A program made the translations under genes and the position numbers. Positions 21,839-33,611 of a DNA stretch of 64,000 bases are shown piece by piece; positions within the stretch are counted from its first letter, which is position 1; each line of letters opens with the position of its first letter. Under the pieces are notes generated by a model. The model was not told the DNA's origin, made no database searches, and saw only the letters and a list, made by a program, of their open reading frames with translations. The DNA comes from Procambarus clarkii (lineage: Eukaryota > Arthropoda > Malacostraca > Decapoda > Cambaridae), in assembly GCF_040958095.1 (NCBI RefSeq), contig NC_091230.1, positions 6,581,926 through 6,645,925 of the forward strand, in the 5' to 3' direction.

Positions 21839-22049
21839 TCCTTGTGTGTGTGTGTCTTTTATCCTTGTGTTAAAGATAGTGTTTGCAAACGAGAACACAA
21901 AGGACACGATTCTGACAAAGAAAAGTCTCCTGCAACATGTGGGAGAATTCAAAAAAGTATTCCTCCAGAGGGACATGACGAGGGAGGAGAGGGCCAAGGC
22001 GGCAGAAGCAAGGAAGAAGCGCAGGGCGAGAGGGGAAAACCAGTAAACC
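21839..22049 (+). pseudogene. LINE-A copy e, C-terminus of ORF1
   Basis: A frame ending at 22046 carries a strongly basic ending (QRDMTREERAKAAEARKKRR). It directly precedes the LINE-A endonuclease region, so I read it as the end of ORF1, the RNA-binding protein. Only this C-terminal piece is present; the 5' border is near 21840, next to the CA tail of copy d. Confidence 0.55.
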
Positions 22050-23292
22050 ACAGCTCCCAACACATCACCCCCAGAGGCGAGGGGGGAACCCACAACTAGC
22101 TACCCAGTAACACTAGCGAGGAGGGCAACCCCACCACCCTCCTCTGCATAGAAAACCCCCCTTTCCTTCCTGTCCTCCCGCCCCTTTCACCCCATACCCT
22201 CCCTCTCCCTCCCCCATCACTTGACACACCACCCCTCATCCCAGTATCCTCTGCAACCCTGGTATCCACCTCACAAATCCTCACACCCATGGCAAAGCTT
22301 CCTCCACCAGCAGAACACACACAAAGGAGGAGATTTGAGAAGGGACAGAAGAAAGTGAGCCTCAAGGTAATGTACACTAACATAGATGGAATTACAAATA
22401 AAGTAAATGAACTTGGAGAATGGGTAATAGAGGAAAACTCAGACATAATAGCTCTCACAGAAACAAAGCTGACGAAAACAATAACAAATGCAGTGTTCCC
22501 ACAGGACTATTATGTTATGAGGAAAGAGAGAGAAGGAGGAGGTGGTGGTGGTGTAGCCCTGCTGGTAAAAAAAGACTGGGATTTTGAGGAGTTGGTTGTT
22601 TAGGGATGTGAAGGTTTCAGTGACTACATAATAGGAAAAATAACAACTGGAGGTCAAAAAATTATAATTGTAGTCATATATAATCCACCACCAAATGACA
22701 GAAGACCCAGACAGGAATATGATAGAAACAATATGGCCACCATTAACATAATAGAGAGAGCAGCTTCTGTTGCTAGCAGGAAAGGATCTGGACTACTAAT
22801 CATGGGAGACTTCAACCATGGGAAGATAGATTGGGAGAACAGAGACCCGCATGGAGGACCAGAAACATGGAGAGCTAAGCTGCTGGACGTGGAAACAAGA
22901 AACTTTCTAAGCCAGCACATCAAGGATCCAACAAGAATGAGAGGAGAAGATAAACCAGCAATGCATGATCTGATATTTACGCTAAATGAGTGGGATATAA
23001 AGGAAGTCAAGATGGAAGCACCCTTGGGAATGAGTGATCACAGTGTAATGAACTTTGGATACCTGGTAGAGCTAGGAATTATCCCCACGAAAAAGAACTA
23101 GGAAACAAAAGGCTGGCATAACGAAAGGGAAATTATGAGGAGATGAGAAGCTTCCTAAGGGAAATACCTTGGGACACAGACCTCAGAGCTAAGTCTGTAC
23201 AAGATATGATGGACTTTGTCACCCAAAAGTGTCAGGAGGCAGTAAGCAGATACATCCCGGCCCAAAAGGAAAAATCCGAGAAGCAAATGCAG
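22050..23292 (+). pseudogene. LINE-A copy e, apurinic-like endonuclease half of ORF2
   Basis: After a Pro-rich linker comes an APE-type endonuclease, which would nick target DNA to prime reverse transcription. Motifs in order: MYTNIDGITNKVNEL, IIALTETKL (catalytic Glu), VVIYNPPPND, LLIMGDFNHGKIDW, HDLIFTLNEWD and MSDHSVMNF (terminal SDH). There is a stop at 22601-22603 and another near 23099. The linker after the endonuclease continues to EKQMQNP, where it runs in frame into the 18-bp minisatellite. No RT follows. The missing RT half, beginning at exactly the next codon, lies in opposite orientation at 53719 and below. Confidence 0.87.
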
Positions 23293-26238
23293 AATCCCTC
23301 CCCAACACAGTCCACCTCCTCAACACAGACCCCCTCCCTAAAACAGACCCTCTCCCCAACACAGACCTCCTCCCCAACACAGACCCTCTCCCCAACACAG
23401 ACCCCCTCCCCAACACAGACCCCTTCCCCAACACAGACCTCCTTCCCAACACAGACCAACTTCACAACACAGACCAACTTCCCAACACAGACTCCCTCCC
23501 CAACACAGACCTCCTCCCCAACACAGAACCCCTCCCCAACACAGACCTCCTCCCCAACACAGATCCCCTCCCCAACACAGACAAACTTCCCAACACAGAC
23601 TCCCTCTCCAACACAGACTCCCTTCCCAACACAGACTCCCTCCCCAATACAGACCTTATCCCCAACACCGACCATCTCCACAACAAAGACCCCCTTCCCA
23701 ACACAGACCCCCTCTCCAATACAGACCTTCTCCCCAACACAGACCCCCTCCCCAACACAGAACCCCTCCCCAAAACAGACTTCCTCCCCAACACAGACCT
23801 CCTCCCCAACACAGATCCCCTCCCCAACACAGACCAACTTCCCAACACAGACTCCCTCCCCAACGCAGACCACCTCCCCAACGCAGACCACCTCCCGAAC
23901 ACAGACTCCTCTCCAACACAGACTCTCTTCCCAACACAGACTCCCTCCCCAATACAGACCCCCTCCCCAACACAGACCTCCCCCCAACACAGACCCCCTT
24001 CCCTACGCAGACCCCCTTCCCAACACAGACCCCCTCCCCAACACAGACTCCCTCCCGAACACAAACCCCCTTCCCTACACAGACCACCTCCCCAACGCAG
24101 ACCACCTCCCCAACACAGACCCCCTCCCCAACACAGACCCCCTCCCCAAAACAGACCCCCTTCCCAACACAGACCCCTTTCCCAACGCAGACCACCTCCC
24201 CAACGCAGACCACCTCCCCAACGCAGACCCCCTCCCCAACACAGACCCCCCTCCCAACACAGACCACGTCCCCTACGCAGACCACCTCCCCAACACAGAC
24301 CCCCTCCCCAACACAGACCCCCCTCCCAACACAGACCACCTCCCCTACGCAGACCACCTCCACAACACAGACCCCCTCCCCAACACAGACCCCCTCCCCA
24401 AATCAGACCCCCTTCCCAACACAGACCCCCTTCCAAACACAGACCCCTTTCCCAACGCAGACCACCTCCCCAACGCAGACCACCTCCCCAACGCAGACCA
24501 CCTTCCAAACACAGACCCCTTTCCCAACACAGACCACCTCCTCAACGCAGACCACCTCCCCAACACAGACCCCTCCCCAACACAGACCACCTCCCCTACG
24601 CAGACCACCTCCCCAACACAGACCCCTTCCCAACACAGACCACCTCCCCAACACAGACCCCTCCCCAACACAGACCACCTCCCCAACACAGACCCCCTCC
24701 CAAACACAGACCCCCCTCCCAACACAGACCACCTCCCCTACGCAGACCACCTCCCCAACACAGACCCCTTCCAAACACAGACCACCTTCCAAACACAGAC
24801 CCATTCCCCAATGCAGACCACCTCCCCAACACAGACCCCTTCCAAACACAGACCACCTCCCCAACGCAGACCACCTCCCCAACACAGACCCCTTCCAAAC
24901 ACAGACCACCTCCCCAACGCAGACCACCTCCCCAACGCAGACCACCTCCCCAACGCAGACCACCTCCCCAACACAGACTCCTCCCCAACACAGACCCCTT
25001 CCAAAACGCAGACCACCTCCCCAACACAGACCACCTCCCCAACACAGACCATCTCCCCAACGCAGACCACCTCCCCAACGCAGACCACCTCCCCAACACA
25101 GACCACTTCCCCAACACAGACTCCTCCCCAACACAGACCCCTTCCAAACACAGACCACCTCCCCTACGCAGACCACCTCCCCAACACAGACCACCTCCCC
25201 AACACAGACCACCTCCCCAACGCAGACCACCTCCCCAACACAGACCACCTCCCCAACACAGACCATCTCCCCAACGCAGACCACCTCCCCAACACAGACT
25301 CCTCCCCAACACAGACCCCTTCCAAACACAGACCCTTTCCCCAACGCAGACCACCTTCCCAACGCAGACCACCTCCCCAACACAGACCACCTCCCCAACA
25401 CAGACTCCTCCCCAACACAGACCCCTTCCAAACACAGACCCTTTCCCCAACGCAGACCACCTCCCCAACGCAGACCACCTCCCCAACACAGACCACCTCC
25501 CCAACACAGACTCCTCCCCAACACAGACCCCTTCCAAAACGCAGACCACCTCCCCAACACAGACCACCTCCCCAACACAGACCATCTCCCCAACGCAGAC
25601 CACCTCCCCAACGCAGACCACCTCCCCAACACAGACCACTTCCCCAACACAGACTCCTCCCCAACACAGACCCCTTCCAAACAGAGACCCCTTCCCCAAC
25701 GCAGACCACCTCCCCAACGCAGACCACCTCCCCAACAAAGACCACCTCCCCAACACAGACTCCTCCCCAACACAGACCCCTTCCAAACAGAGACCCCTTC
25801 CCCAACGCAGACCACCTCCCCAACGCAGACCACCTCCCCAACAAAGACCACCTCCCCAAAACAGACTCCTCCCCAACACAGACCCCTTCCAAACACAGAC
25901 CCCTTCCCGAACGCAGACCACCTCTCCAACACAGACTCCTCCCCAACACAGACCCCCTCCCTAACACAGACCCCTTCCCCAACACAGACCACCTCCCCAA
26001 CACAGACTCCTCCCCAACACAGACCACCTCCCCAACGCAGACCACCTCCCTAACACAGACCCCCTCCCCAACACAGACCCGCTTTCCAACACAGACCCCT
26101 TCCCCAACACAGACCACCTCCCCAACGCTGACCACCTCCCCAACGCAGACCACCTCCCCTACGCAGACCACCTCCCCAACACAGACTCCTCCCCAACACA
26201 GACTCCTCCCCAACACAGACCCCCTCCCAAACACAGAC
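23293..26238 (+). repeat. Minisatellite, 18-bp unit, about 164 copies
   Basis: Unit ccccaacacagaccccct and its close variant ccccaacgcagaccacct. Because 18 is a multiple of 3, a single frame stays open from LINE-A ORF2 (23143) to 26277. That gives a nominal 1044-residue product of Thr-Gln-Pro-Ser repeats; other frames are open too. I do not regard these as genes. Local higher-order blocks exist: cctccccaacacagactcct plus cccttccaaa recurs between about 24770 and 25880. The other strand is G-rich (ggggaggtggtctgtgtt). Confidence 0.96.
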
Positions 26239-26689
26239 GTCCCCAATCGTTCAGGCCGCCACAGTGACAGACACTAAAAACGAGTCACAGAATCGTTCAC
26301 CAAATATTTTCCGGTGATATTTCTGGCCAAACAGCGCTAAAAGCCTCGTCCTTCAGCCTCCATTATGGGGACCTAATGGAACTGAAAGTGATCAAACGGA
26401 TGTCGTGTTCAGTGCTTGTTGTGTCGTGGTTGTCGTCTGGTGGCGGAGGCGGCCATCTTCTCCCCCTTGCGACGCTCTCTGGTCGCCTATATGTGCCTGT
26501 GGGAAGTGAGGTCTAACTCTTGGGTTCCTCCTCTTAGAAATTGGATGTTTGGTACTTCTGTTTTTTTCGGCGTTATGGGGCTCTTGTAAGTGTGCGTACG
26601 ACTTCTCATATTTGTTCTTTCAAGGACTGATATCCAGTTTCTAGATCATATGTTTTGTATTAGTTTGTGTGTGTGTGTGTACTTACCTT
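26239..26689. other. Unassigned DNA after the array
   Basis: No coding frame or repeat recognised. It ends in a short (GT)n at about 26667-26680 that belongs to the 3' tail of the next LINE-A copy. Confidence 0.4.
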
Positions 26690-27850
26690 ATTTACCTAAT
26701 TACCTAATTGTGCTTGCGGGGGTTCAGCTCTGGCTCTTTGGTCACGCCTCTAAACTGTCAATCAACTGATGTACAGGTTCCTGAGCCTACTGGGCTCTAT
26801 CATATCTACATTTGAAACTTTGTATGGAGTCAGCCTCCACCACATCACTGCCTAATGCGTTCCATCTTTGAACTACTCTGACTGAAAAAGTTCTTTCTAA
26901 CGTCCCTGTGGCTCATTTGGGTACTCCGTTTCCACCTGTGTGTCCGTGTTCGCGTACCACCCGTTTTAAACAGTTTATCTTTATCTACCCTGTCGATTCC
27001 TCTGAGACTTTTGCAGGTAGTGATGATGTCTCCCTTTACTCTTCTGTCTTCCAGTGCCTTGAGGTGCATTTCTCGCAGCCTTTCTTCGTACCTCATGCCT
27101 CTTAGTTCTGTGACTAGCCTAGTGGCATATCTCTGAACTTTTTCAAGCTTTGCCTTGTGCTTGACAAGGTACGGGCTCCACGCTGGGGCCGCATACTCCA
27201 TGCTTGGTCTTACATATGTGGTATACAAGGTTCTGAATGATTCCTTATATAGGTTCCTGAAAGCTGTTCTGATGTTAGCCAGCCTCGCATATGCCGCAGA
27301 TTTTATTCTTTTGATGTGGGCTTCAGGAGACAGGTTTGGTGTGACATCAACTCCTAGATCTTTCTCTCTGTCCGTTTTATGAAGGACTTCATCTTCCATT
27401 CTGTATCCTGTGCCTGGCCTCCTGTTTGCACTGCCTAGTTTCGTTACCTTACATTTACTCTGGTTGAACTTTAGTAGCCATTTGTTGGACCATTCATTCA
27501 GTCTGTCTAGGTCATCTTAAACCTCATACTGTCTTTCTCCGTCTTAATCCTCCTCATAATTTTTGCATCATCAGCAAACAATGAAAGGAATGATTCTATG
27601 CAATCTGGAAGAATATTTACATATATTAGAAACAGCATGGGGTCCAAGAACTGAACCCTGCGGGACTCCACTGAAGACGTCTCGCCAATCTGAGACCTCA
27701 CCCCTGAGAGTGACTCCTTGTCTTCTGTTACTTTGGTACTCCCTTATCCAATGGAGAACCTTCGCTTTCACTCCAGCCTGCATCTCCAGCTTTCGCACTA
27801 GTCTCTGGTGTGGTACTGTGTCAAAGGCTTTTTGGCAATCCAAAAATATG
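26690..27850 (-). pseudogene. LINE-A copy f, RT half to 3' end
   Basis: Minus strand. It starts within the RT domain at MDCQKAFDTVPHQRLVRKLEMQAG (27843) and runs through DVFSGVPQGSVLGP. A frameshifted segment holding the FADDAKIMRRIKTEKD motif follows (27701-27507). A C-terminal region starting LHKTDREKDLGVDVTPNLSPEA runs to the 3' UTR. The 3' end is (GT)n on plus at about 26667. 5'-truncated at a point directly next to SINE-1 copy b. Frameshifts near 27660 and 27410 inactivate it. Confidence 0.86.
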
Positions 27851-27863
27851 CGTGTGTGTGTGC

Positions 27864-28145
27864 ATTCACCTAGTTGTGCTTGCGGGGGTTGTGCTCTGCT
27901 CTTTCGGCCAGCCTCTCAACTGCCAATCAACTGTTTTTACTACTACTATTATTTTCCCCACACCCTTCATACCCCAGGAAGCAGCCCGTGACAGCTGACT
28001 AACTCCCAGGTTCCTATTTACTGCTAAGTAACAGGGGCATAGGGTGAAAGAAACTCTGTTCATCGTTTCTCGCCGGCGCCCGCGATCGAACCCGGAGCCA
28101 CAGGATCACGTGTATAGCGTGCTGTCCGCTCGGCCGGACGGCCCC
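27864..28145 (-). mobile_element. SINE-1, tRNA-derived, copy b
   Basis: Same family as 11580-11880. A box CGGCCGAGCGG (28126-28136) and B box GGGTTCGATCG (28083-28093) on the minus strand. Body with taacagggg and gaaactctgttcatcg. The 3' tail matches the LINE-A 3' end (gaggctggccgaaagagcag, then cccccgcaagcacaactagg). The tail runs into (GT)n on plus at 27851-27863, like LINE-A tails. Confidence 0.85.
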
Positions 28146-28169
28146 TGTGTGTTTGTGTGTGTGTGTGTA

Positions 28170-28215
<46 letters not shown>
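28146..28215. repeat. (GT)n microsatellite
   Basis: Interrupted tgtgtg/tttgtg run at 28147-28213. Confidence 0.9.
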
Positions 28216-28217
<2 letters not shown>

Positions 28218-28450
28218 ATTTCCTAAGTTTCCTAGTGGTGTCATGTCTTCACTGTACTGTTTGTTGTATAACGCTTTGAAACTACTATTGGTTTTGGCCT
28301 CCACCATCTTCACCACCTTCTCACTAACCTCGCAGATCAAAGTGAGACTATTTACCTAGAAGGTTCCACCCGTCTGCCACTCTATTTGCTAAAGATAATT
28401 GTCTAATATTTTTTTAGGCACCTATGTTTTCTTAGCTTGAATCTGTGTCC

Positions 28451-28690
28451 TTTTTTTTTTTTAGATATATACAAGAGTTGTTACATTCTTGTACAGCCAC
28501 TAGTACGCGTAGCGTTTCGGGCAAGTCCTTAATCCTATGGTCCCTGGAATACGATCCCCTGCCGCGAAGAATCGTTTTTTTCATCCAAGTACACATTTAT
28601 TGTTGCGTTAAACAGAGGCTACAGTTAAGGAATTGCACCCAGTACATCCTCCCCGGCCAGGATACGAACCTATGACATAGGCGCTCGCAT
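28451..28690 (-). mobile_element. SINE-2, tRNA-derived, 5'-truncated copy b
   Basis: Closely matches 47497-47793 in reverse orientation, including gtttaacgcaacaataaatg and cgaaacgctacgcgtactag. It ends in poly-A (poly-T on plus at 28451-28462). The B box ggttcgtatcc is kept (28661-28671) but the A-box part is missing. Inserted within LINE-B. Confidence 0.85.
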
Positions 28691-29456
28691 AGTGTTCGTA
28701 AAGTTGCTGGTTTCAGGAATTCCTCTTTGTCAATATGGTCTATTCCTGTAAGTATTTTGTAAGTGGTGATCATGTGGTCACCTCTTTTTCTTCTATATTC
28801 TCGTTTTGGCATGTTTAACGCTTCTAGTCTCTCCTTGTAACTCTTGATTTTCAGTTCAGGAAGCTATTTTTTAGCTAGCCACTTCACCTTTTCCAATTCA
28901 TATATGTGTTTCTTTAGATTTGGGCACCATACAACTGCTGCATATTCCAGTTTTGGTCTCACAAAAGTCATGAGCAATTTTTTTAGTATTTCACCATCCA
29001 TATAATTAAAAGCAAGTCAAAAGTTGGAAAGCGGCGCATACACTCCTCGCACAATGTTCTTTATGTGTTCCTCTGGTGCCAGCTTATTATTCAAAAACAC
29101 TCCTAGGTCTCGTTCTTTATTATAGTTCTGTAATTCCTTTCCACATAATTTGTAAGTTGTGTGTGATCTATTTTCTCCGATTTCACTTTCCATAACATGG
29201 CATTTATTCACATTGAATTCCACTTGCCACTTGACGCTCCGAACACTTATTTTATCTTGATCAATTCAAAGGGCATTATAATCGTCTGAGTTTCCTATCT
29301 TCACCAGTAGCATAGCATCATCCGCAAACATGTTCAGATAATTCTGTATTCCCTCTGGTAGATCGTTTATGTAGACGATGAACATCACTGGTGCAAGAAC
29401 TGAACCCTATGGTACTCTGCTAGTGACTGTAGCGGAGTACTGCTATGACAATGTAT

Positions 29457-29498
29457 GAGACAATGTATCTGACTGTATCCGGTCAGATACATTGTCTC
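29457..29498. repeat. 17-bp perfect inverted repeat with 8-nt loop
   Basis: Left arm gagacaatgtatctgac (29457-29473), loop tgtatccg, right arm 29482-29498. It lies in LINE-B, 14 bp from the triple-LTR insertion point. Confidence 0.85.
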
Positions 29499-29507
29499 TG
29501 ATTACTA

Positions 29508-29512
29508 CCCTC
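29508..29512. repeat. Target-site duplication CCCTC, left copy
   Basis: CCCTC directly before LTR1, repeated at 45098-45102 directly after LTR3. It proves that the three-LTR block occupies a single insertion site. Confidence 0.9.
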
Positions 29513-32500
29513 TGTGAGGGATCTAGATCCCTCAGCTAGTTTTCCTAGTTTCTAGATTAGGCTAGTCACTCTAGAAACTGAAGCTTTCAGAATAACATAT
29601 GCTTGTTGGGTGTTGAATGAAAGCTTATGTTGAGGACTATCATTTGTGAGTAGTTAGAAGTCTGTGATTGCTCTGTAGAGAGAATTACAGAAATTTTCCT
29701 GTTTCTGTGAAGTAGGATGTGAGTTACTTGACTAAAAACTGTTAGAGGTGGGGGGGAGAGTGGAGTGAAGTTGCCTTCCCCCCCCCCCACATGGGAGACA
29801 TCACGCCACTCTGTAGGCCTCACCCTCCTTGTGACGTCACAGGACGCCGGAGGGTGACGGAGGCCTGTGACTGGTTGAGGCACGAGGAGCCGTGCCGGCT
29901 TCAAGCTGATTGGTCTAGACAAGGTAGGAAGGAGGTAGGGGTATTTGAGTTTTCCCGCCCGCCAGGGAGTTTAGTTTGAATTGGGCGGCCAGGGGAGGAA
30001 GAAGTGTTTGGTGGGGGTGGCACGCCGGCCACCTCCACCCCCTGTTAATCGCTTCTGTCGTCCAAATTACTCATCGATTGGGGCACTCCTGCCATCAGGG
30101 GTTGTGTCAAGGCCCAATTAAGTGAATTGGGGCCAAGGATTTACGGAAGAAACAGTAAAAAGCTAAGAGACAGTTGACTGTGTTCACCAATGGGGCAGCT
30201 GGTGCCTCATGGTGTAACAGGTGGGTCGAGTATCCTGTCTAGTGGCAATGGACAATGGGTGTTGGGCAGTGTAAGTGAGTGTGATATTACAGGCCCATGT
30301 TGGACTTTGCATTCCGCCAGGCTGCGTCAGTGTGGGGACGCCGCCGGCCATTGTCACCCCAGTGTAGAACAAGGCAGGTTCTAGCTTGATGGGGTTGTGA
30401 TTCCCCAGCCGCGTGGGTACTCCTTTGGGCGGCAGCCTGCCAGCCCGTGGCCACCCACCCAAGCCACCCGCGCGGCCAAACCCTACCCCCACCCCGCCTG
30501 CCAGCTCAGCCGGTGGGGTGCTATGATGTCATGCGCTACCCGTGGCCACCCCAGGCCACCCAGCCGCCTGCTTGCGCGCCGGCCAATCCCCACCCCCCCT
30601 CTCAGCTCGGGAGGGGCGCTGTGGCCACATGCCTAGGCCACTTTCCCGGGACAGCCTAGGGCCACATCTTGTCAACGCATGAGGAGCAAGCAAGCTAAGT
30701 GTTGTCAGCTAGTGTGGTAGTAACTTGGGAAATGAGGAAAAATAAGGGAAAGAGGACAGTAGAAATGAGTACTATTACAGTGTGATGGGTACCGGTGGAA
30801 ATTCACGGTAAGAGTTATCTTAGAGCCTCGCCAGGCTAGAGAAGCAGCTGAGTGACAGCTGTCAGTGGGATCCAGGTGTTTGAGAGGGGCGGTACCTGGA
30901 GATAGATATTATACACGGGACCACACTGTATGTATAGTAGACTGACTAGCGTATGTAACCAGTCAGTGTAGAGATTTACCATATAAGTGATCCAGCCTGT
31001 CGATTCTATATAATCGTTCAGACTGGATTAATGCCATAGAGTACCGTAAAATTATTATCATTAGAGGTAGGCAGGGATGTCAGTGGGGACCCCTGAAGTC
31101 TGTGTAGTTAGTTACATATTACTTGGTGATATAATTTTCATTGATTATGTGAATGCCATTTCTATGTGTTCATTTGCATGTTTATGTACTGTGTTGTGTG
31201 GTAAGTCAGTAGGTGTGATTGCTGACTGATTGCCTAATGATGTCATTAGCATGTGGGGTATGCTGACGGCATCATTGTGTTGCAGGTTTTTGCAGTATTG
31301 TTGCAGTTTATACGCTATTATTGCCCCAGGAACTGTGTTGAAGGTTTAAGGGACCTCTAGGATTATTCAGGGGAATTCACAGTACTTAATGAGAGCAGGC
31401 AATTGATGGGTTAATTGCCTGGCTGAGGTATGCGTGTGTTCACAGTAGTCCTTTGCAATCGGGTGCAAGAAAAGGAGGGGGGCAGTAATATTAGTATACT
31501 TTTGTGTGTTGCACAACCGTGTGTCATTATTGTGTGGGCACAGTAATTAGCGAGTTGCAGTAGCCGCAACCATATGTGGGCAGTGCTTTTATGATGTTGC
31601 ATGCCATTGTAGTGTGACCTATGTAACGCTGGGGTTACTTTGTTTCTTTAAGTTGTGTTGAGGACTTAAGGATTCAGTGAGTTAATAAAATAAGGGGTAA
31701 TTAACTGGATAAGGGGTGCACACTTAGTATTGTGGAGTGAGTGAGTGCTGTTATAAGAGAGAACAGTGTTGAGCTTGAATGAGATACGTCTCGGGAGCAA
31801 TTAATTGTCCATGTGACAACTAATTGACAACTCTAGCTAATTATGTAATTAGCCTTCTCATCATGAATTCACGTAGTGGGAGAGGTTCTGTCAGAGTCTG
31901 TCAGTATTTGTGTTAACGTAATATGCTCGAGACTAATTACCTTTCAGGGGTATAGCAATTAGTGGCTCAGGTTAATTAGTGGAGTAATTAACATTGGAGA
32001 GCTCCGGTGACTCGGTAAAGCGAGGTCATGGAGCTAGCATAAATCGTTGTATTAATCATATCCTGTCTGAGGACAGTGGATTATTGTCACACCTTGTTAA
32101 TTAGGGTAATTAACTCCTTTCCCGTGAATTCACAGTGTTTGATGAGACCTGCTTAGGCAGTGAGGAGTGAGACGTATTTATGGATGATTAATTATCGGTC
32201 CTGGTGACAGTTAATTAATTGCTCAGAAGTAATTAATGACCTAATTAGGGTAATTAACACTCACTAGTAATTTTTTGACACAGACTGTTGAGAAGCTACC
32301 AAGTTAGGGTAGGCTTAGTTAACGTAACTCAGTGGGGATGTAATTAGTGGTCCGTTTGACCTTAATTGAGAATTACTCACTGAATACTTGCAAGGAGTCA
32401 AGTGTGATGTAATATAAGTTGAGTTATTGTTAACAAGAGAGAGACAAGTGTTAAAGATTAACGTAGAGTATCATCATGTTGTTGTCTAGTGGGAGACAAT

Positions 32501-33591
32501 TGTTTGTGATTACCATAGTACTTTGTTGCAGACTGCTGCGATCAGTCAATTAACGTAATTAATCACTTAAGGCAATTTCTTTTGGTTGTCGTCTGGTGAC
32601 GAGAGTAGAGTCATCTAGGGATCTGTGGAGCTGTGTCCCAGAATCCCGCCTTGCCTGTCTTTGTTACTGTTTACAACAGGGCAACTTCTTGTTGGGAGTT
32701 GCAAAGAGTGTTCACACTGGGTTGTGATAGGGGGGAGTCACTGTTGGACTACCCTCCTAGTTACGTGGGTCTCTCCTGGGGGGGGCGGGAGGACCCCTAA
32801 GTTTGTGATTATAGTAGCTGTCAGGGAAACCGAGACACAATTGATTGCCTGCTTGTGTCTTTGTCTTCAGTGGATATCCTTCATTTGTTCAGTTAGTTCA
32901 TGATGTCAGCCCGAAGTGTCAGCAAGATGGAGCCTGCTGTCACTTCTCGAGGGGCTGTTGAATAGCTGTGTTGCAAATGCCACTTGATGTACAATAACGT
33001 AACCATTCGCTGTGGTGTAACTTAGTCTGTGATATTTTTCTTTGTTTTGCAATATTGCGTCATCAGTGGGCACACCTGTGTTCAGGTTAGTTCAGTATGC
33101 AGCCTCACAGCAAGGGTTGCTATTTAGCTGTTTGTTATCGTGCCTCTGGATTGACATTAACGTAACGTAAACTCGGTAATGTAGTAGTTAGTCTCTTGTT
33201 ATTAATAAATTGTTATGATATAGAAAACGGTCTTTGATGTCAACCCTTCAACCATATTATTCCACCATATTTCTGCATATTATTAAATGTTGATGTGATC
33301 TTGATAAGGCGGCTGTTCTTGGGAATTCGAACTCCAATTCATAGCGCCACATAAAATATAAATATTTGATTGTGAGAACCCGTCGGTTACCCTTTATTAG
33401 TTTTAACGTCCTGTTTAACTAGGAGGAGCTAGCGGCCTATTGTGGACAGGTTTTCACCCTTGGTGGTGGAGGCCTGGCGGTTTGTTCCCGCTTTTCCTTT
33501 TTTCTACTGGACTCATGCTTAACTGCCGTGAGCGGACTTTAAACTTGTAGTCCACCTCCTAAGGGAGGTACGCGTAGAGAAAAATCGCACA
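29513..33591 (+). repeat. LTR1 of the triple-LTR element
   Basis: TGTGAG...CACA. It starts with TG followed by the 20-bp palindrome TGAGGGATCTAGATCCCTCA. A GC-rich first third (about 29750-30700) is followed by an A/T-rich part with many TAATTA words (31690-32570). It differs from LTR2 and LTR3 at many sites before about 31050: a 13-C run, single changes, and one 13-bp ccacccagccgcc unit where the others have three. It agrees with LTR2 almost perfectly after that. Repeated short open frames have no protein character. Confidence 0.92.
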
Positions 33592-33593
33592 GC

Positions 33594-33611
33594 TGGCGCC
33601 CAACGTGGGGC
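33594..33611 (+). promoter_or_regulatory. Primer-binding site complementary to tRNA-Lys, copy 1
   Basis: TGGCGCCCAACGTGGGGC, two bases after LTR1. It is the known 18-nt complement of the 3' end of a tRNA-Lys (CUU-type) used as primer by several retroviruses and gypsy-like elements. Confidence 0.9.

Larger units (their letters stand above)
28216..29512 (-). pseudogene. LINE-B, 3' part of ORF2 (reverse transcriptase C-terminal region)
   Basis: Minus strand, a family different from LINE-A. Reading leftwards: VLAPVMFIVYINDLPEGIQNYLNMFADDAMLL (about 29400-29300, catalytic FADD), then VEFNVNKCHVMESEIGE and KERDLGVFLNNKLAPEEHI (29223-29017), then GDHMITTYKILTGIDHIDKEEF (about 28790-28730). A SINE-2 copy interrupts at 28451-28690. 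The C-terminal piece (ANRVADGWNLLGK, VVKMVEAKTNSSFKALYN) continues to about 28230. The RT is cut at 29512 by the triple-LTR element and resumes at 45098. Multiple stops are present. Confidence 0.8.

Noticed and set aside
22096-22458. Gly/Ser/Arg-rich minus-strand frame opposite the LINE-A linker
   Set aside because: Shadow of the Pro-rich linker and endonuclease start on the plus strand.
23229-26246. Very long open frames on both strands of the 18-bp array, up to 1044 residues
   Set aside because: The unit is 18 bp, so several frames stay open by periodicity. Compositions are pure repeat and the frames overlap on both strands.
30190-30659. Possible host CpG-island promoter at the GC-rich block
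   Set aside because: The block recurs in all three LTRs and so belongs to the element.
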